From Castellaniella sp034674885 (GTDB lineage: Bacteria > Pseudomonadota > Gammaproteobacteria > Burkholderiales > Burkholderiaceae_B): 64,000 nucleotides of DNA. Below, piece by piece: positions 61,713 to 64,000 of the stretch. Numbering within the stretch: position 1 is the first letter of the stretch; each line of letters opens with the position of its first letter. The translations under genes were made by a program, and so were the position numbers. A model generated the notes under the pieces. That model did not search any database. It was not told where the DNA came from and saw only the letters and a program-made list of their open reading frames with translations. The stretch covers positions 1-64,000 of the forward strand of contig NZ_JAUCDS010000014.1 in NCBI RefSeq assembly GCF_034674885.1. Direction: 5' to 3'.

Positions 61713-63080
61713 ATGAAAGAACATACTGACGATTTCCTGGACATCCCTGCACAGCAGGCTCAGTTCCGCGAACTGATCACCGATGCACTGCGGTGCGCCC
61801 GCGACGTCGGCGCCTCGGACGCTGCCGCCGAGATCTCCGAAAGCAGAGGTCTGTCGGTTGCCGTGCGCAATCGCGCACTGGAAACCATCGAGCAGACTCG
61901 CGATCGATCTCTGGCCGTCACCGTCTTCGCCGGCCAGCGCCGGGGATCGGCATCGACCTCCGATTTCTCGGCGGACGCCTTGCGCAAGACCGTCGAAGCC
62001 GCGTGGCACATCGCCCGGCATACGGCGGAAGACCTCGCCGCAGGCCTGCCGGATGCCGACCAGCTGGCGCAGCACTATCCGGATCTGGATCTGCACCACC
62101 CCTGGGGGATCGACGTGGCCGATGCCGCCCGCCTGGCCATCCGCGCAGAACGCGCGGCGCTGGCGCTCAGCGACCGGATCACCAATACCGAAGGCGCGTC
62201 GCTGGACACCATGGAAGGCCATTTCGTCCTGGGCAATTCGCGAGGATTCCTGGGCGGTTATCCCTATTCCCGGCACAGCCTGTCGGTGGCTCCCATTGCC
62301 GGGCATGGCGACGGCATGCAGCGCGACTTCTGGTACACGTCCGCGCGCCGCGCCCAGGACCTGGCCGACCCTGCCAGCGTGGGCCGCTACGCCGCTGAAC
62401 GCGCCCTGTCGCGGCTCAATGCCCGGACAGTGAAGACGGGCCAGTACCCGGTGCTCTTCGAGGCGCCCCTGGCCGTGGGCCTGCTGGGCGCGCTGGTGCA
62501 GGCCACCAGCGGCGGGGCCTTGTACCGCAAGGCCAGCTTCCTGCTCGACAGCCTGGGAAAGCCGGTGCTGGCCGATCATCTGGACGTCGTCGAGAACCCC
62601 TACATCCCGGGCGCGCAGGGCAGTTCGCCCTTCGACGCCGAGGGCGTGCGCACGCAGGCTCGCCGCGTGGTCGACCAAGGGGTCCTGACCGGCTATTTCC
62701 TGTCCACCTACACCGCCCGCAAACTGGGCCTGTCCACGACCGGCAATGCCGGCGGTTCGCATAATCTCAGCCTGCGCTCGCGCCTGACGCGCCCGTCGGA
62801 CGACCTGGGCGCCATGCTGCGCAAGATGGACACCGGCCTGCTGGTGACGGAACTCATCGGCCAGGGCGTCAATTACGTGACGGGCGATTATTCCCGCGGC
62901 GCATTCGGCTATTGGGTGCAGGGCGGCGTCATCCGCCATCCTGTGCACGAAATCACGATTGCGGGCAATCTGGCGGATATGTTCCGCCAGATGGTTGCCG
63001 TCGGGGCGGATGTCCATGCCCGGGGCGCGAAGTCCACGGGTTCCATCCTGATCGAGCGCATGGCGGTGGCCGGCCAGTGA
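61713..63080 (+). CDS. pmbA: Metalloprotease-like PmbA (TldE)
   Basis: A 455-residue TldD/TldE family protein. VRNRALETIEQTRDRSLAVTVFAGQRRGSA opens the family domain (61857-61946); LLGALVQATSGGALYRKASFLLDSLG and STTGNAGGSHNLSL are later blocks. TldE is the partner of the TldD protease, which processes modified peptides and the CcdA antitoxin in E. coli; tldD is not in the window. The ATG at 61713 matches the usual size. Confidence 0.93.
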   Translation: MKEHTDDFLDIPAQQAQFRELITDALRCARDVGASDAAAEISESRGLSVAVRNRALETIEQTRDRSLAVTVFAGQRRGSASTSDFSADALRKTVEAAWHIARHTAEDLAAGLPDADQLAQHYPDLDLHHPWGIDVADAARLAIRAERAALALSDRITNTEGASLDTMEGHFVLGNSRGFLGGYPYSRHSLSVAPIAGHGDGMQRDFWYTSARRAQDLADPASVGRYAAERALSRLNARTVKTGQYPVLFEAPLAVGLLGALVQATSGGALYRKASFLLDSLGKPVLADHLDVVENPYIPGAQGSSPFDAEGVRTQARRVVDQGVLTGYFLSTYTARKLGLSTTGNAGGSHNLSLRSRLTRPSDDLGAMLRKMDTGLLVTELIGQGVNYVTGDYSRGAFGYWVQGGVIRHPVHEITIAGNLADMFRQMVAVGADVHARGAKSTGSILIERMAVAGQ

Positions 63081-63081
63081 T

Positions 63082-63107
63082 GCACCCCCGCGCTTGCGCG
63101 GGGGTGC
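63082..63107. terminator. Perfect 12-bp GC hairpin after pmbA
   Basis: GCACCCCCGCGC (63082-63093) and GCGCGGGGGTGC (63096-63107) pair fully with a two-base apical spacer. It begins one base after the pmbA stop. No T-run follows. Confidence 0.75.
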
Positions 63108-63177
63108 GCTCGGCCTGTTGCACAGTGTAATATCAAGGGCACTTCTTCCAATTCGAACACCAAGGAGATCACTCATC

Positions 63178-64000
63178 ATGCAGCGTCGTGCATTTCTGAA
63201 AAAGGCCGGGCTGGGTGCTGTCGCCGGCACGGCAGCCGTGGCCGCGCCGGCCATCGCGCAGTCCGCCCCCCAGATCAACTGGAAAATGACCTCCACCTAC
63301 GCGCCGGCCACCCCGGCGCTGTATTCCACGGCGCAGCTGTTCTGCAGCATGGTCAAGGACCTGACCGACGGCAATTTCAACATTCGCCTGTATCCGGTCG
63401 GTGAATTGGTGCCGGGCTTTGGCGTGATGGACGCCGTCGGCAACCGCACGGTGGAATGCGGCCAGACCGCGTCCTACTATTACTACGGCAAGGATCCGTC
63501 CTTCTGCTTCGACACGGCCGTGCCCTTTGGCCTGAACGTGCGCCAGATGAATGCCTGGATGTACGAAGGCGACGGCCTGAAGCTGATGCGCGAGCTGTTC
63601 GCGCCGCGCGGCATCATCAACTTCCCCTTCGGCAACACGGGCACCCAGATGGGCGGCTGGTACCGCAAGGAAATCAAGACTCCCGACGACCTGAAGGGCC
63701 TGACGATGCGCACGGCCGGTTTTGCGGGCGAAGTCCTGTCGCGCATGGGCGTGGTGCCGCAGCAGATTCCCACGGGCGACATCTATCCCGCCCTGGAAAA
63801 GGGCGCGCTGGATGCCGTCGAATTCGTGGGCCCGGTGGATGACGAAAAGCTGGGCTTCCAGAAAGTCGCCAAATACTACTACTACCCGGGCTGGTGGGAA
63901 GGCTCCGCCCAGGTGTCGCTGTATGTGAACGACAAGGCCTATGCCGAACTGCCCAAGCCCTATCAGGCAGTCATCGATATCGCCTCGCGTGCCGCAGCCA
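63178..64000 (+). CDS. TRAP transporter substrate-binding protein (DctP type), 3' end outside window
   Basis: At least 274 residues, cut by the window edge. A twin-arginine-like signal RRAFLKKAGLGAVAGT is followed by a cleavage region AIAQ-SAPQ at about residue 28. The mature part has DctP-family features: FNIRLYPVGELVPGFGVMDA, GNTGTQMGGWYRK, LKGLTMRTAGFAGEVL and ALEKGALDAVEFVGPVDDEK. It binds an organic acid for import by a TRAP permease, whose genes would lie past 64000. AAGGAG sits before the ATG at 63178. Confidence 0.93.
   Translation, partial: MQRRAFLKKAGLGAVAGTAAVAAPAIAQSAPQINWKMTSTYAPATPALYSTAQLFCSMVKDLTDGNFNIRLYPVGELVPGFGVMDAVGNRTVECGQTASYYYYGKDPSFCFDTAVPFGLNVRQMNAWMYEGDGLKLMRELFAPRGIINFPFGNTGTQMGGWYRKEIKTPDDLKGLTMRTAGFAGEVLSRMGVVPQQIPTGDIYPALEKGALDAVEFVGPVDDEKLGFQKVAKYYYYPGWWEGSAQVSLYVNDKAYAELPKPYQAVIDIASRAAA

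Overview
The window is ordinary chromosome of a GC-rich betaproteobacterium, most likely Burkholderiales and closest in gene order to the Alcaligenaceae (Bordetella/Achromobacter relatives). This rests on the metX-metW-ampG block, gatCAB divergent from mreBCD-mrdA-rodA, rplU-rpmA-obgE-proB, an Ala/Lys histone H1-like protein and a TRAP receptor gene. Nothing recognisable as a prophage, insertion sequence, CRISPR array or toxin cluster was seen.

Layout: a tRNA-Arg(CCG) 3' end (1-55) is followed by about 260 unassigned bases. An aldolase-like/LysR/EamA exporter group spans 316-3330. gshA with a solo LuxR-type HTH gene (3365-5296) lies divergent from metX-metW-ampG (5453-8703), which is preceded by a SAM-II-type riboswitch. 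A BASS-like transporter, a YjfB-family small protein, xth, an extradiol dioxygenase and pyrE follow to 12770. gatCAB runs leftward and mreBCD-mrdA-rodA rightward (12915-22152). ftsEX-mutY, an OmpA-like lipoprotein, thiC with a TPP riboswitch, and dadA divergent from lrp occupy 22170-30171.

From 30194 to 38238 a leftward series holds proB, obgE, rpmA, rplU, argJ, a MarR regulator, hemL, thiE and thiD. A rightward block has rubredoxin, algH/yqgE, yqgF and a PlsC-type acyltransferase (38352-40433). A leftward envelope/RNA series is apaH, lptG, mtgA, a TonB-like protein, an RNB-domain RNase and mpl (40438-47426). A rightward block is a TlpA-like redoxin, accB-accC, prmA, a DUF3426 zinc-ribbon protein, a PfkB kinase and a glycine-zipper lipoprotein (47500-53499). 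The right end has yggT, the histone-like gene, a CopD-like protein, a lipoprotein, gltX, a Pat-like acetyltransferase, an esterase, yjgA, pmbA and the start of a TRAP receptor gene.

Functionally the window is rich in wall and envelope biogenesis (mreBCD, mrdA, rodA, ftsEX, mtgA, mpl, lptG, ampG), translation (gatCAB, gltX, rpmA, rplU, prmA, tRNA-Arg) and thiamine/methionine synthesis under riboswitch control. Many neighbours overlap by an ATGA junction. The most unusual material is non-coding: a 193-bp element with perfect 21-bp inverted ends (25770-25962), a 111-bp direct-repeat/palindrome element (60270-60380), and mutually exclusive hairpins at the 3' end of xth (10206-10250).
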